Source: Planctomycetota bacterium
GTDB taxonomy: Bacteria > Planctomycetota > UBA11346
Direction: 5' to 3'
DNA: 33,715 nucleotides
NCBI GenBank assembly: GCA_027859175.1
Contig: JAQIBG010000024.1
Location: 1 to 33,715 of the forward strand
Shown: one piece after another, positions 32,289 to 33,715 of the stretch
Position numbering within the stretch: position 1 is the stretch's first letter
Layout: each line of letters opens with the position of its first letter
Notes under the pieces: model-generated
Databases searched by the model: none
The model's input: the letters and a program-made list of their open reading frames with translations, nothing else
What the model was told of the DNA's origin: nothing
Translations under genes and position numbers: made by a program

Positions 32289-32443
32289 AGCAGGCCGTTG
32301 AAAAACGGCCAGCGGGGGGTTGAAGGGGGGTCGCAGACACCCCTGGGTAAAGAGCCGCCTCAAGAAAACCGTGGAAAATGGCGACTGCAGGTCGCCCAAG
32401 ATATTTTTGAGGATAGCAGGCTGGTGAATTTCAACAGCCTGCT
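32289..32443. mobile_element. MITE-like element with 15-bp terminal inverted repeats
   Basis: AGCAGGCCGTTGAAA (32289-32303) and TTTCAACAGCCTGCT (32429-32443) are inverted repeats with one mismatch. The right end is also a near-perfect 29-nt palindrome (32415-32443). The 155-bp interior has no coding frame. I see no clear target-site duplication. It fills most of the gap between the divergent mlaF-like and GDPD genes, so it may carry or disturb their promoters. It is most likely a small transposon derivative or IS remnant. Confidence 0.6.
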
Positions 32444-32488
32444 TGGCGCTTGCAGGCGCGCGCCAAGGGCCTGACGCTAGCATCCAGT

Positions 32489-33151
32489 ATGTATGTCTAC
32501 GGACACCGCGGCGCTGCTGGCGAGGCCCCCGAGAACACCCGGGCCGCGGTGCGGCAGGGTCTGGCGGCTGGCAGTGACGGTATTGAGATCGATGTGCGGC
32601 TGGTTGACGGTGCGGTGGTGGTGCTGCATGACGCCACCCTTGATCGAACCACTAGCGCCAGCGGCCTTGTGTACGAGCGCAGCGCTCAATCCCTCGAGTC
32701 GATCCTGATCGAGGGCGAATCGCTCCCGCTGCTGGCCGATATCGTAGCCGAGATGGATGCCCGGCGGCTCAATATCGAATTGAAAGATGTGGCGGTGGCG
32801 CAGGTGGTGGCGGCGATGTGGGACGGTCGGGCGGATTGGCTGATCTCGTCGTTCTTGCCGGAGGCCTTGGCACGTATAGCCGTTGCTGCGCCTGGCCTGT
32901 CGCTGGCTCTGTGTTCAGACCAGCCCTCGCAAACTCTGCAGGTAGCCCTCGATCTGGGCTGTCAGGCCCTGCATGGCCCCTGTTCTCAGATCAATGGTGA
33001 TCTGGTGGCGGCCGCTCAAAAATCCGGGTTTCAGGTAGCTGCGTATACCTGCAATGACCGAGCGCAGGCCCAGCGTTTGGCGGTGCTGGGCTGTGATGCG
33101 ATTTTTACCGACCGACCCTCGGTGCTCGTGCCGGGTTGCGCGCAGTGGTGA
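32489..33151 (+). CDS. Glycerophosphodiester phosphodiesterase
   Basis: The 220-residue protein belongs to the GDPD family (UgpQ-like). It has the signature HRGAAGEAPENT near the N-terminus, EIDVRLVDGAVVVLHD (metal- and catalysis-related Glu, Asp and His), NIELK in the middle, and a GFQVAAYTCNDRAQAQRL then GCDAIFTDRPS end typical of the family. It splits glycerophosphodiesters to glycerol-3-phosphate and an alcohol, recycling membrane lipid headgroups. No signal peptide is seen, so it is cytoplasmic. ATG 32489 was chosen because MYVYGHRG fits the family; the frame is open to a TTG at 32450. No good ribosome-binding site is seen. Its end lies 18 bases from the convergent TPR-like gene. Confidence 0.94.
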   Translation: MYVYGHRGAAGEAPENTRAAVRQGLAAGSDGIEIDVRLVDGAVVVLHDATLDRTTSASGLVYERSAQSLESILIEGESLPLLADIVAEMDARRLNIELKDVAVAQVVAAMWDGRADWLISSFLPEALARIAVAAPGLSLALCSDQPSQTLQVALDLGCQALHGPCSQINGDLVAAAQKSGFQVAAYTCNDRAQAQRLAVLGCDAIFTDRPSVLVPGCAQW

Positions 33152-33169
33152 TGGCTGCTTACCAGCGCT

Positions 33170-33715
33170 TTACCAGCGCTGCGGACGGCGTGGTTCCGGA
33201 CGCGGTGCCGGCACAACTTCGACGCCCTCGGGGAGTTCGCCAAAGCCGGTGTAGCTGCGTCGCCCTTGAATCCGCGATTTCTCTTTGCGGTAGAAACTGC
33301 GGCCGAAGCCCAAGCCGTCTTCCTGCGCTGCCTGGTCGAGCAGGGGGCCGGCCATGCTGGTTTTTCCGGCGGCTTCAAGCAGGCGTGCGCGCACGTAGAG
33401 ATTCTCATGGTTCTTGCCGAAGTCGTCGGCGAGGTCGAGGTACTCATTGGCTAACTGGGTGTTCTTGATGCCAGGATTGGCGGAGGTGCCGGCAATCAGC
33501 GCCAAGTAGGCATAGGCGCGTGATGACAGCTCGTCGACCTCTAAAACGCCCGCCAGGATCTCTTGAGCCCGTTCGTCTTCCCCGGCCCAGATGCAGGCGC
33601 GGGCATAATCGATGTGGACCAGCATCTTGAGGTAAATGCTGCGGCCACGCTTTTGCTCGAGGACCGGGAAGCCACCTTTTTCGACGCCGACTTCGAAGTA
33701 ATCCATCGCCTCTTC
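33170..33715 (-). CDS. TPR-like protein, N-terminal part beyond the window
   Basis: The frame is open to the right edge (codons for Glu-Glu-Ala precede the first Met), so only the last 181 residues are visible. They contain helical repeats typical of tetratricopeptide-like proteins: ARACIWAGEDERAQEILAGV, a SSRAYAYLALIAG helix, LANEYLDLADDFGKNHENLY and ARLLEAAGKTSMAGPLLDQA. A basic, Pro/Arg-rich tail follows, with VEVVPAPRPEPRRPQRW at the end. Such proteins act as scaffolds. No membrane helix is visible. The function is unknown. The bases TACCAGCGCTT occur twice in tandem at the stop codon. Confidence 0.75.
   Translation of the reverse strand, partial: EEAMDYFEVGVEKGGFPVLEQKRGRSIYLKMLVHIDYARACIWAGEDERAQEILAGVLEVDELSSRAYAYLALIAGTSANPGIKNTQLANEYLDLADDFGKNHENLYVRARLLEAAGKTSMAGPLLDQAAQEDGLGFGRSFYRKEKSRIQGRRSYTGFGELPEGVEVVPAPRPEPRRPQRW

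Overview
The window is about 33.7 kb of GC-rich chromosomal DNA (C/G-ending codons dominate). It probably comes from a flagellated member of the Planctomycetota or a relative in the PVC group. The clues are an Ala-rich coiled-coil protein coupled to a secreted prenyltransferase/squalene-oxidase-repeat protein, two Hanks-type Ser/Thr kinases, an FHA-RDD membrane protein, an HDOD protein, a very large eukaryote-like glycogen debranching enzyme, an alpha2-type glycyl-tRNA synthetase and a DUF5060-type secreted glycoside hydrolase. The taxon is inferred from gene content only. No phage, plasmid, CRISPR array or intact insertion sequence is visible.

Layout. 1-3.7 kb (+): a scrap of a type I pantothenate kinase joined out of frame to the coiled-coil gene, then the prenyltransferase-repeat gene and a zinc-ribbon membrane kinase. 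3.7-8.2 kb (-): the debranching enzyme with a small translationally coupled gene. 8.3-9.3 kb (+): an RluA-family pseudouridine synthase, tail to tail with pth (-). 10-11.2 kb (-): tRNA-Arg(CCG) with its terminator and a soluble Ser/Thr kinase. 11.3-19.8 kb (-): a mostly housekeeping stretch in two tight blocks. The first holds FHA-RDD, argS, an alpha/beta-hydrolase-like gene, lgt, a nitroreductase and a PfkB-like gene. The second holds glyS and a DUF167 gene. 19.8-20.45 kb: a gene-free stretch with a perfect 29-bp inverted repeat and a dispersed palindrome-bearing repeat. 20.45-21.6 kb (-): an HDOD protein and a coupled small regulator-like protein. These are divergent from fliO-fliP-fliQ-fliR (+), which has a sigma-54-type promoter match upstream. 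24.4-26.9 kb (+): a multi-DUF349 protein. 26.9-27.4 kb: two tandem inverted-repeat elements between convergent genes. 27.4-32.3 kb (-): a large secreted glycoside hydrolase and a MlaF-like ABC ATPase with a long tail of RRxS/T repeats. 32.3-33.7 kb: a MITE-like element, a glycerophosphodiester phosphodiesterase (+) and a TPR-like gene (-) cut by the window edge.

How the parts fit. Much of the window is core cell function: translation (argS, glyS, tRNA-Arg, pth, RluA-type synthase), lipoprotein lipidation (lgt), lipid transport and turnover (MlaF-like, GDPD), glycogen use, and flagellar export. Signalling genes are scattered among these: two kinases, an FHA protein and an HDOD module. The most interesting leads are the RRAST-repeat tail on the MlaF-like ATPase, the three families of intergenic inverted-repeat DNA, the fliO promoter region, and two proteins that keep an enzyme fold but lack the expected catalytic residue. 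I did not find a clearly new multi-gene system.
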